Below are positions 34,480 to 41,772 of a stretch of 64,000 bases of DNA, in pieces (the stretch's first letter is position 1; each line of letters begins with the position of its first letter). Below the pieces are notes generated by a model, which was not told where the DNA came from, made no database searches, and was given only the letters and a program-made list of their open reading frames with translations. This DNA comes from Pseudomonas sp. BGI-2 (lineage in GTDB: Bacteria > Pseudomonadota > Gammaproteobacteria > Pseudomonadales > Pseudomonadaceae): contig NZ_SISB01000006.1 in NCBI RefSeq assembly GCF_004310295.1, positions 110,821 to 174,820 of the forward strand, read 5' to 3'. The position numbers and the translations under genes are program-made.

Positions 34480-35478
34480 TCAGTCCACCTGCAACACAAT
34501 CTTGCCGATGTGATCGCCGGCTTCCATCCGCGCATGGGCCTGCGCCGCCTCGGTGTACGGGTAAACCTTGTCGATCATCGGCAGGCAACGCCCGGCGGCG
34601 AGTACGGGCCACACGTATTCACGCAGCTGTTCGGCGATCGAGGCTTTTTCTTCCCGTGTGCGTGAGCGCATCAGGGAGCCGGTGATCGTCGCGCGCTTGC
34701 CCAGGATTGCCATCAGATCGACGTCTTTGGCGTGGGCGCCGCCGAGAAAGCCCAGCATCACCAGGCGACCTTCCATGCCCAGTGCCGCGATGTTCTGATT
34801 CAGGTACGAGCCGCCCATGATGTCGAGGATCACGTTGACGCCTTTGGCGGCGGTTTTTTCCGCGATGACCTGGACGAAATCCTGGTCGCGGTAGTTGATC
34901 GCCTCGGCGCCCAACTGACGGATCGCCGCACACTTTTCCTCACTGCCCGCCGTGGCGAACGCCTTGACGCCGAATTCGCGGCAGAGCATCAGCGCGGTGG
35001 TGCCGATGCCGCTGGTGCCACCGTGAATCAGCGCGCGCTGGCCTTTGCTGGCGCCGCCCATGTCGAACAGATTGGCCCACACCGTGAAGAAGGTTTCCGG
35101 GACTGCCGCTGCGTGCACCCAATCCATGCCATCAGGAATCGGCAGCGTCTGGCTGGCCGGCGCGACGCAATATTGCGCGTAACCGCCGCCATTGGTCAGC
35201 GCGCAGACGTTGTCGCCGACGATGAATTCGCTGACGCCAGCGCCGATCGCCACCACTTCACCGGCCACTTCCAGCCCGGGAATCGGGCTCATGCCGGGTT
35301 TCATCGGGTACTTGCCAGTGCGTTGAATCACATCGGGACGATTGACCCCGGCGGCGTGCACGCGAATCAACACTTCGCCCGCGCCGGCCGTTGGCACCGG
35401 CTCCTGGCGCGGCTTCAACACCTCCGGGCCACCGGGCTCGGTGATTTCAATCAGGGTCATGGTGTGGGGGAGCGTCAT
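34480..35478 (-). CDS. NADPH:quinone oxidoreductase (zinc-less MDR family)
   Basis: A 332-residue enzyme reducing quinones or enones with NADPH. MTLIEITEPGGPEVLKPRQE, then VLIRVHAAGVNRPDVIQRTG, GMSPIPGLEVAGEVVAIG, HGGTSGIGTTALMLCREFG (nucleotide loop) and MLGFLGGAHA are typical of PIG3/Qor-type MDR proteins. The structural-zinc Cys cluster is absent, as in quinone reductases. ATG 35478 has AGGA seven bases upstream. It is flanked by two pseudogenes. Confidence 0.92.
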   Translation of the reverse strand: MTLPHTMTLIEITEPGGPEVLKPRQEPVPTAGAGEVLIRVHAAGVNRPDVIQRTGKYPMKPGMSPIPGLEVAGEVVAIGAGVSEFIVGDNVCALTNGGGYAQYCVAPASQTLPIPDGMDWVHAAAVPETFFTVWANLFDMGGASKGQRALIHGGTSGIGTTALMLCREFGVKAFATAGSEEKCAAIRQLGAEAINYRDQDFVQVIAEKTAAKGVNVILDIMGGSYLNQNIAALGMEGRLVMLGFLGGAHAKDVDLMAILGKRATITGSLMRSRTREEKASIAEQLREYVWPVLAAGRCLPMIDKVYPYTEAAQAHARMEAGDHIGKIVLQVD

Positions 35479-35522
35479 GTTGAAGTCCTGTTGAGAAGTG
35501 TTCAGTAAGTGGGACCGCGTCT

Positions 35523-35831
35523 TCATGGGCAGCTCACTGCAATCAGTTGATGGCGACGATTTAGCAAACGCATGGCCTGTTCCAGCAACAGTGCAACCAC
35601 AATGGCGCCCGCCGCAATCACAAACAACAACCCATGATTACCACCGCTGGCATTGAACAGCGCTGAATTAGGCTGGCGGCGCCGAGGTAAACCACGTCGC
35701 TGGCGGAACCAGTGTGCCTGGATCAATGAGGGGATCAGCTGCGTGTAGGCAAACCGCGCCAGGCTGGCGCTGAGGCCGGCGAAGATAGGCAGCCAGATCG
35801 CGCTGCGCGGGGTGGGCGATGTGCTGTGCAT
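35523..35831 (-). pseudogene. Remnant of YbfB/YjiJ-type MFS transporter
   Basis: The frame starts with a transporter N terminus (AIWLPIFAGLSASLARFAYT, then QLIPSLIQAHWF). It shifts out of frame (the alternative frame reads SASDVVYLGAASLI), and after an internal deletion ends with a transporter C terminus (GLLFVIAAGAIVVALLLEQA, then MRLL). So only the two ends of a roughly 400-residue MFS protein remain, with an indel. It lies divergent from a LysR gene, the usual regulator position. Confidence 0.75.
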
Positions 35832-35946
35832 GGGAAACGTCCTGAGAGGTTTTACGCTTGGCCTCCAGACTATCCCGAACGCTTGATGCAGTAACGCAGC
35901 GATTTTGCGTTATGGTGATGCGAATATGCATCGGCAGGTAAACCGT

Positions 35947-36822
35947 ATGAATTGGGATGACGCACGGGTGTTTCTGGCGGTGTGCCGAGAGTCGACGCTC
36001 AGGGGCGCGGCGCGTGTGCTGGGAGTTGATCAGGCCACCGTCGGCCGACGGATCACGGCGCTGGAAAAGTCATTGAGTGCGACGCTGTTTCTGCGCACCT
36101 CTGAAGGCTATGCGCTGACAGCCGTGGGTGAGGCGGCGCTGACGGCCGTGGAAAAAATGGAGCACTCGGCGCTGGAACTGGAGCGCCAGATTCAGGGGCT
36201 CGACGATCGACTGACCGGGCTGGTACGGGTCAGCACCACCGACTCCATGGCCATCGACTTCCTGATCCCGGCCATTGCCCGCTTGCATGCACAGCACCCC
36301 AACGTGCGCGTGCAACTGGACGCCTCCACGCAGATTCTCAGCCTGGCGAAACGCGAAGCCGACATCGCCGTGCGCAATACCCGGCCGGACAACCCGGACC
36401 TGATTGCCCGCCGCATCGCGCGCTGGCCGGTGGGGCTGTTTGCCGCTCAAGACTATGTGGATGCCCATGGCGTGCCGGCGCAAGGCTCGGCGTTCGAGGG
36501 GCATGATCTGGTGGTGTATCAGCCGTATCTGCAGGGCAACAAAGACCTGACGCTGGTTTCGGAACCGTTGGGTTGCGGACGGATCGTGGCCAGTCTGAGT
36601 TCCAGTCTGCTGGTGCGCCGATCGATTGCTGCCGGGCTCGGGGTCGGGGAAATTCCGGTGTACATGGGGGAGAGGGACGGGCTGGTCAGGCTGTGGCCGG
36701 AGCGCACGCGACCGGTGCCGTATGACGTGTGGCTGGTGACTCATGCGGACTTGCGGCATACCGCCCGGGTTCGTGCGGTCCTCGATGAAATTGTCGCGGT
36801 GTTTTCCGGTACCGGCGAATAA
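35947..36822 (+). CDS. LysR-family transcriptional regulator
   Basis: A 291-residue regulator. N-terminal winged HTH MNWDDARVFLAVCRESTLRG, then AARVLGVDQATVGRRITALE, and a LysR substrate-binding domain (LTGLVRVSTTDSMAIDFLIP). ATG 35947 has AGG eight bases upstream; 35926 and 35905 are alternatives. It is divergent from the MFS remnant, which it probably once regulated, so it may have lost its main target. Confidence 0.9.
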   Translation: MNWDDARVFLAVCRESTLRGAARVLGVDQATVGRRITALEKSLSATLFLRTSEGYALTAVGEAALTAVEKMEHSALELERQIQGLDDRLTGLVRVSTTDSMAIDFLIPAIARLHAQHPNVRVQLDASTQILSLAKREADIAVRNTRPDNPDLIARRIARWPVGLFAAQDYVDAHGVPAQGSAFEGHDLVVYQPYLQGNKDLTLVSEPLGCGRIVASLSSSLLVRRSIAAGLGVGEIPVYMGERDGLVRLWPERTRPVPYDVWLVTHADLRHTARVRAVLDEIVAVFSGTGE

Positions 36823-36848
36823 AAATGTGGTCGGTCAAGGCGCAGAAC

Positions 36849-36940
36849 CTGTGGGAGCGAGCTTGCTCGCGATTGCTGATTAACATTCAACAAAGATGTT
36901 GAATGTCAGGCCGCTATCGCGAGCAAGCTCGCTCCCACAG
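36849..36940. repeat. REP-pair palindrome
   Basis: CTGTGGGAGCGAGCTTGCTC... and the exact complement ...GAGCAAGCTCGCTCCCACAG (about 25-bp arms) around a centre with the smaller palindrome AACATTCAAC. Confidence 0.92.
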
Positions 36941-36976
36941 AAAAGCCCCCTCGCTTCAAGCTTTGTGCACGCCGTC

Positions 36977-37699
36977 TTATGGCATTTCCGGCAGTTCTTG
37001 CGGGCGCAAATCGAACACCAGCACTTCGGCATCCACGCCATTGCTCAACGCCAGCACCTGCTCATCACGAACCCGCACCCCATCGCCTTCCTGCAACTGC
37101 ACGCCGTTGAGTTCGACGCTGCCACGGACCACATGCACGTAGGCGTAGCGATTGGCGGCCAGTTCCAGCGTGGCGCTTTCCTTGCCGTCGATCAGCGCGG
37201 CATACACCCGTGCGTCCTGACGCACCTTCAGCGAACCCTTGGCCCCGTCGGGGGAGATGATCAGGTGCAGGCGCCCGCGTTTTTTCTGGGGGCTGAAGTG
37301 CTCTTGCTGATAACGCGGTTTGGCGCCGCTGACTTCCGGCACAATCCAGATTTGCAAAAAGTGCACCGGCCGCGTGGCCGAATGGTTGTATTCGCTGTGC
37401 GCCACGCCGCTGCCGGCGCTCATCAATTGCACGTCACCGGGGCGGATCACCGAACCGGTGCCCAACGTGTCCTTGTGTTCCAGGGCACCTTCGAGCACAT
37501 AGGAGAAAATCTCCATGTCGCGGTGCGGGTGCTGGCCGAAACCTTTACCGGCCGCCACGCGGTCATCGTTGATCACCAGCAAGTCGGAAAAACCCTGCTC
37601 TTTCGGGTTGCGGTAGTTAGCGAAGGAAAAGGTATGGAACGACTTCAACCAACCGTGATTGGCGGCGCCGCGATCGGAGGCTTTGCGAAGGGTCAGCAT
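36977..37699 (-). CDS. Pirin family protein (YhaK/YhhW-like)
   Basis: A 240-residue bicupin. SFHTFSFANYRNPKEQGF is the pirin opening; FGQHPHRDMEIFSYVLEGAL with the later AHSEYNH supplies the metal-binding His/Glu set of the N-terminal cupin. Relatives show quercetin dioxygenase activity in vitro. AGGAG lies eight bases before ATG 37699. Single gene. Confidence 0.92.
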   Translation of the reverse strand: MLTLRKASDRGAANHGWLKSFHTFSFANYRNPKEQGFSDLLVINDDRVAAGKGFGQHPHRDMEIFSYVLEGALEHKDTLGTGSVIRPGDVQLMSAGSGVAHSEYNHSATRPVHFLQIWIVPEVSGAKPRYQQEHFSPQKKRGRLHLIISPDGAKGSLKVRQDARVYAALIDGKESATLELAANRYAYVHVVRGSVELNGVQLQEGDGVRVRDEQVLALSNGVDAEVLVFDLRPQELPEMP

Positions 37700-38003
37700 G
37701 ATGAAATCTCCTGTGGGGACGTTGATTCGTCCGAGTGAGGAGAAGGTTAATGGTTACTGATGGATGCAATAAGTAGATGGAAATTGAAATACTGTCTCCT
37801 TCGGGTTGACAGTAATCTTCGCGCGATTGCGTATTCTTATCCGACGCCGGCGCCACACTTGGCCATAATGCACAGCACCCCTCTAATGCCGGACACAAAA
37901 CCCTGTAGGAGCGTAATGCTGCTCACTTAAGCGCGACCCCTCCTACATCTGTGGTGACGGGGCTCTTGTGGCATGGGGGGTTTACCTGTGGCGAGGGGGC
38001 TTT

Positions 38004-38155
38004 TGTGGCGAGGGGATTTAGCGAAACGTCGCACCGCCCCGTTGGGCTGAGAAGCGGCCCCCAGCGTCCATTCTGACAGACCGAGTTGTCCGGATTTACG
38101 ACTGCTGCGCAGCCGAACGGGGCGGTGCGACGTTTCGCTAAATCCCCTCGCCACA
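38004..38155. repeat. Palindrome with perfect 40-bp arms
   Basis: The arm starting TGTGGCGAGGGGATTTAGCG and ending GCACCGCCCCGTT is repeated exactly in inverted form at the other end (AACGGGGCGGTGC...CTCGCCACA). The centre holds CTGCTGCGCAG. It is the full form of the repeats at 20834 and 30957. Confidence 0.92.
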
Positions 38156-38235
38156 GATAAATCCCCTCACCATAGATAAGCCCCCTCACCACAGGTTTAT
38201 GCTCGGCTGAACATTGTCTTAAGTGAACAGCATTT

Positions 38236-38326
38236 TGTAGGAGCGAGGCATGCCCGCGATATAGGTGGGTGATTCAGCAAAATGCTGTCTGACATGACGC
38301 CATCGCGAGCAGGCTCGCTCCCACAG
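38236..38326. repeat. REP-pair palindrome
   Basis: TGTAGGAGCGAGGCATGCCC and GCGAGCAGGCTCGCTCCCAC form a slightly diverged inverted pair. Confidence 0.85.
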
Positions 38327-38357
38327 GGATTTATAGTGGTCTTGTGATCAGTGACTG

Positions 38358-38978
38358 TCAGGTCCTTTTGTCATCGCCTGGCTCGCCACCCACATGCACG
38401 CCGCGGTCGTCGCCAACTTCACCGGAACGATGCACACCGCGGTCGTCGCCGACTTCTCCCGTACGATGAACGCCGCGGTCGTCACCGATTTCGCCAGCGC
38501 GATGCACGCCGTGGTCATCGCCGACTTCACCGGAACGATGCACGCCGTGGTCGTCACCGATTTCGCCAGCGCGATGCACGCCGTGGTCATCGCCGACTTC
38601 ACCGGAACGATGCACGCCGTGGTCATCGCCGATTTCACCGGAACGATGAACCCCATGATCGTCACCCGGTTCGGCGTGTGTGCCACTGCGACCGGAGGAG
38701 GATGAGGCTGAGTTGCCGGAATGTCCCGAACCATGGTCGCTGCCGCTGTGACCGCTGCCGCTATTGCCGCTATTGCCGCCACTGCCGCTTCCACTGTGGC
38801 CGCCGCCATTGCCACCACTGCCGCTTCCACCGTGACCACCACCGTTGCCGCCGCCCCCGCTTCCACCATCCTTGGCCTGGGCACTCGACATTCCGGACAG
38901 GCTGTCCGGGATCAATACGGTAGACGCCGACAGAACTGCGCCAATAGCTACTGCAAGTAAAAGCTTGTTGATGTGCAT
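38358..38978 (-). CDS. Secreted protein with 12-residue His/Asp repeats
   Basis: A 206-residue protein. Signal peptide MHINKLLLAVAIGAVLSAST..., cleavage near AQA-KDG at about residue 36. Then comes a Gly/Ser/His/Asn-rich low-complexity region (about 37-100, GGGHSGSGSGGNSGNSG), then eight tandem copies of a 12-residue unit GDDHGVHRSGEV/I (variants GDDRGVHRTGEV), ending GDDKRT. At DNA level the units are 36-base repeats. The dense Asp-Asp-His and His pattern suggests binding of divalent metal. GGAG lies six bases before ATG 38978. It is the last gene before the secretion/Mn-oxidase region. No family recognised. Confidence 0.8.
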   Translation of the reverse strand: MHINKLLLAVAIGAVLSASTVLIPDSLSGMSSAQAKDGGSGGGGNGGGHGGSGSGGNGGGHSGSGSGGNSGNSGSGHSGSDHGSGHSGNSASSSSGRSGTHAEPGDDHGVHRSGEIGDDHGVHRSGEVGDDHGVHRAGEIGDDHGVHRSGEVGDDHGVHRAGEIGDDRGVHRTGEVGDDRGVHRSGEVGDDRGVHVGGEPGDDKRT

Positions 38979-39127
38979 GTCGTTCTCCGTCTACTTATTC
39001 AGGTTGGAACGTTGATGAACAATGCAACTTGCTGCTCGATTCAATGGGTGAACACCGCAGCGCGCTGATTAATTCAGTTGCAACATGGATGAACGATGAA
39101 CGGTACGACTCGACCTTGTTCCAGAGG

Positions 39128-40333
39128 TCAGTGAATACTCGAGGCCAGCTCGAAGATCGGGATGTACATCAGGATCACGATGACCCCGATCAGCAGGCCG
39201 ATGAAGGTCATGAGCAAGGGTTCGAACAGCCGCACGAACCATTCGATCCAGCGGCTGATTTCTTCGTCGTAGAAGTCGGCGCTGCGTTCCATCATCTGCC
39301 CGAGGTTGCCGGACTGTTCGCCGGCGCGCAGCAAGCGCAGGGACACTGGGGTCACCAGGTGATTGAGTTCCAGCGCGGCCGACAGCGATTGCCCCTCGCG
39401 CACCCGTTCGCACGCCTGGTCCAGGCGCACGCGGGAGGCAGGGGTGAGCAGGCCGCGAACCATGCCCATGGCGGTGACAAGAGGGATGCCGCCCTGCAGC
39501 AGAATCCCCAGGGAACGATAAAAGCGCGCCAGTTCGTACATGAAGATGCGTTGATGGACCGCAGGGAGTTTTTCGATCACCCGGTCGACGCCCCGGCGAA
39601 AGGCCGGTTGGCGCTGAAGGAAGCCGAGGGCGACGATGATCGCCGCCAATGTGCCGAAGAATTCGCCCTGGTGGGCGTGAAGGAACATCCCGCAGCTCAT
39701 CAGCACTTGCGACAGCCACGGCAGGTTTGACCCCAGCCCTTCGAACACGAGGCTGAAGCGCGGCACCACATAACCCATTAAAAACAACACCACGCCACCG
39801 CCCACCACCAGCAACAGCAGGGGGTAGATCGAAGCGCTGACGATTTTTTGCCGGACCTCGTCCATGCGCTGGCGATAGCTGACATAGCGGCCCAGGGCAT
39901 CGCCCACGGCGCCGGTTTTTTCGCTGGACTGCACCAGTGCGACGTAGAGAGGAGGGAACACCGCCGACAGCTGGGCCAACGCCTGGGAGAACGATTTTCC
40001 TTCGTACAGCAGGCGTACCAGTTCGCTCAAGGTTTTACGGGCCTGTGGCGCGTTCTCTTTTTCCGCGAGGCTTTCCAGCGCATCGATCAACGGCAGGCCC
40101 GCATTGATCAAGGTGGTCAGTTCCTGGCTGAACAACACCAGGTTGAAGGTCTCGCGCTTTTGTAAACGCAACGCGCGCCAGTGTCGCTCGGCGTGCAGGC
40201 TGACCACCCGCAAGCCCTGGTCTTCGACGATGCGCCGGGCTTCGCTGTCCCCTTGGGCCTCGACGGTCATCGAGACCACGCCGGCCTTGCCCACGGCCTT
40301 GAGATGAAAGCGCATGGTCGCCACCCCCGTCAT
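39128..40333 (-). CDS. gspF: Type II secretion inner-membrane protein GspF
   Basis: A 401-residue platform protein of the T2SS/type IV filament family. Two T2SF domains: residues about 70-195 (LVLFSQELTTLINAGLPLID, ALAQLSAVFPPLYVALVQSS) and 270-395 (ARFYRSLGILLQGGIPLVTA, RSADFYDEEISRWIEWFVRL), with three hydrophobic helices (e.g. YPLLLLVVGGGVVLFLMGYV). The ATG at 40333 overlaps the gspG stop (ATGA); ATG 40315 is an alternative start. The cognate ATPase and secretin lie about 14 kb away on the other strand. Confidence 0.93.
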   Translation of the reverse strand: MTGVATMRFHLKAVGKAGVVSMTVEAQGDSEARRIVEDQGLRVVSLHAERHWRALRLQKRETFNLVLFSQELTTLINAGLPLIDALESLAEKENAPQARKTLSELVRLLYEGKSFSQALAQLSAVFPPLYVALVQSSEKTGAVGDALGRYVSYRQRMDEVRQKIVSASIYPLLLLVVGGGVVLFLMGYVVPRFSLVFEGLGSNLPWLSQVLMSCGMFLHAHQGEFFGTLAAIIVALGFLQRQPAFRRGVDRVIEKLPAVHQRIFMYELARFYRSLGILLQGGIPLVTAMGMVRGLLTPASRVRLDQACERVREGQSLSAALELNHLVTPVSLRLLRAGEQSGNLGQMMERSADFYDEEISRWIEWFVRLFEPLLMTFIGLLIGVIVILMYIPIFELASSIH

Positions 40334-40764
40334 TGCCAGCTGGTGACTTCGGCGTTTTCGCCTTCGCCGCCGGGTTGGCCGTCCTTGCCCATGGACAGCA
40401 GATCGTATTCGCCGTTTTCGCCGGGGTAGCGGTAGTTGTAGTTACGGCCCCATGGATCCTGCGGCAGTTTCTTCTGCAAATAAGGACCGGTCCATTTGGT
40501 TTCATCGCTGGGCGCCGTGACCAGCGCCTGCAAACCCTGTTCGGTCGACGGGTAATGGCCGACCTCCAGACGGTACAGATCCAGCGCCTTGCCCAGGCCT
40601 TCGATTTGCGCCTTGGCCACCTTCACTTCGGAGCGGCCCAGTTGGGCGAAATACTTTGGCGCGACGATGCCGGCCAACAGCCCCAGCACCACCAGCACCA
40701 CCAACAGTTCGAGCAGGGTGAACCCGCTTTGAATACGCGGGGCGGAACGCAAACGCTGATTCAT
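40330..40764 (-). CDS. gspG: Major pseudopilin GspG
   Basis: A 144-residue pseudopilin. Prepilin motif QSG-FTLLELLVVLVVLGLLA with Glu at +5 of the mature protein, then the GspG body: GHYPSTEQGLQALVTAPSDE, KKLPQDPWGRNYNYRYPG and DLLSMGKDGQPGGEG with the conserved calcium-site Asp residues. The ATG at 40764 has GAGG five bases before it. It forms the pseudopilus core and is coupled to gspF. Confidence 0.95.
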   Translation of the reverse strand: MNQRLRSAPRIQSGFTLLELLVVLVVLGLLAGIVAPKYFAQLGRSEVKVAKAQIEGLGKALDLYRLEVGHYPSTEQGLQALVTAPSDETKWTGPYLQKKLPQDPWGRNYNYRYPGENGEYDLLSMGKDGQPGGEGENAEVTSWQ

Positions 40765-40872
40765 GATGGCCTCACACAGTCGGCAGAAGGGTCGCCCTGA
40801 AGGCGTATGCAATTGCCATGCTCACCCCCGGACATCCTGCTGCAACCCCTGTATTACGGGCTTTTGTGCTTT

Positions 40873-40888
40873 CGGCACAGTGCTTGCG
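40873..40888 (+). promoter_or_regulatory. Sigma-54 promoter before lytic transglycosylase
   Basis: CGGCAC-AGTGC-TTGCG has GG and GC exactly 10 bases apart, as in -24/-12 promoters; start near 40900. Confidence 0.6.
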
Positions 40889-40912
40889 TAAGGCTTGTTT
40901 ACTACCGGCCAT

Positions 40913-40928
40913 TGGGGCAATACCCCCA
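40913..40928. promoter_or_regulatory. TGGGG-N6-CCCCA palindromic regulator site
   Basis: TGGGGCAATACCCCCA. The same form occurs twice before mnxG and everted forms occur before the response regulator gene. Probable binding site of a sigma-54 activator. Confidence 0.6.
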
Positions 40929-40959
40929 TTTTTCGGGGCCGGGCAGGGGAGGCAAAATA

Positions 40960-41568
40960 ATGAAAACACTCACCACTGGACTGCTCGGCTGTTTACTGCT
41001 GACGAGCGTCGCACAGGCCGATGTGTTCGTTTCCGTGGACGCCAAGGGCAGCTACGTACTGTCCAATGTTCACCGTCCCGGCCGCACCTATGAACGGGTC
41101 ATTCACGAGCCCCAATCCTCGCTGGTCGGCCTCGATCAGCAGCCCCAGATGATTGCCAGACAGCCTTATGCAGAGCTGGTTTCGGCGGCCGCCACGGCCA
41201 ACGAATTGCCGGCGGCGTTGTTGCACGCCGTCATCCGGGAAGAGTCGCGCTACAACTCGGACGCGACCTCCCCCAAAGGCGCCGGCGGGCTGATGCAGTT
41301 GATGCCCGATACCGCGCGGGAAATGGGCGTGAAGAATGTCTATGACCCGAAAGCCAACATTCAGGGCGGCGCCAAATACCTCAAGCGCCTGATGACCCTG
41401 TTCGACAACGACATCACCCTCGCCGTAGCCGCCTACAACGCCGGGCCACAAGCGGTGTTGAGCCGTGGCGGGGTGATCCCGCCGTTCGCCGAAACCCAGC
41501 GTTATGTGCCCAGCGTATTGCGTCAGTACCGCCGCTTGCAGGGCCTGGCCATGGATGCCCCGTTGTGA
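40960..41568 (+). CDS. Periplasmic lytic transglycosylase (SLT domain)
   Basis: A 202-residue protein with signal peptide MKTLTTGLLGCLLLTSVAQA. An N-terminal DUF4124-like part (FVSVDAKGSYVLSNVHRPGR) precedes the SLT domain: AVIREESRYNSDATSPKGAG, GLMQLMPDTAREMGVKNVYD and LAVAAYNAGPQAV, with the catalytic Glu in REESRYN (about residue 90). It cuts peptidoglycan glycan strands, which fits opening space for a secretion machine. GGGGAGG lies seven bases before ATG 40960. It is divergent from gspG-gspF and upstream of mnxG. Confidence 0.93.
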   Translation: MKTLTTGLLGCLLLTSVAQADVFVSVDAKGSYVLSNVHRPGRTYERVIHEPQSSLVGLDQQPQMIARQPYAELVSAAATANELPAALLHAVIREESRYNSDATSPKGAGGLMQLMPDTAREMGVKNVYDPKANIQGGAKYLKRLMTLFDNDITLAVAAYNAGPQAVLSRGGVIPPFAETQRYVPSVLRQYRRLQGLAMDAPL

Positions 41569-41578
41569 TTGGCGAGTG

Positions 41579-41652
41579 TGGGGCACGTCCCCCAATAGTG
41601 GGGCAACAAGGACTGGGCCGAAAAGTGGGGAATAAGTGGGGAATATCCCCCG
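41579..41652. promoter_or_regulatory. Cluster of TGGGG/CCCCA sites upstream of mnxG
   Basis: TGGGGCACGTCCCCCA at 41579-41594 and TGGGGAATATCCCCCG at 41637-41652, with extra TGGGG half-sites at 41599-41603 and 41626-41630. They lie 50-123 bases upstream of the -24 element, the usual place for a sigma-54 enhancer-binding regulator such as MnxR. Confidence 0.7.
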
Positions 41653-41701
41653 AGTTGTTAAATCGTTGCTGTAAACGGCTGAAAAATAAGTGAATTTTTT
41701 A

Positions 41702-41717
41702 TGGCATGCGGATTGCT
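41702..41717 (+). promoter_or_regulatory. Sigma-54 promoter of mnxG
   Basis: TGGCAT-GCGGA-TTGCT, a near-perfect -24/-12 sequence with GG-N10-GC spacing, 56 bases before the mnxG ATG. Confidence 0.8.
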
Positions 41718-41772
41718 CAAGGCATTTGTCGAGAGTTATTCCCTGTGAGCGCCCACAGCGAGGCCCGTGATC

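Larger units (their letters stand above)
37700..38357. other. Repeat-rich interval without genes
   Basis: Contains the two palindromes listed separately and the segments GCTGCTCACTTAAG (about 37919) and CTTAAGTGAACAGC (about 38217), which form an outer inverted pair around the first. This suggests nested insertion of repeats. No ORF of quality is seen. Confidence 0.7.

Noticed and set aside
38351..38923. CRISPR-like 36-base repeats / Arg-His-rich plus-strand ORF
   Set aside because: The repeats have no unique spacers and are in frame with a signal-peptide-bearing minus-strand protein; they are coding tandem repeats.
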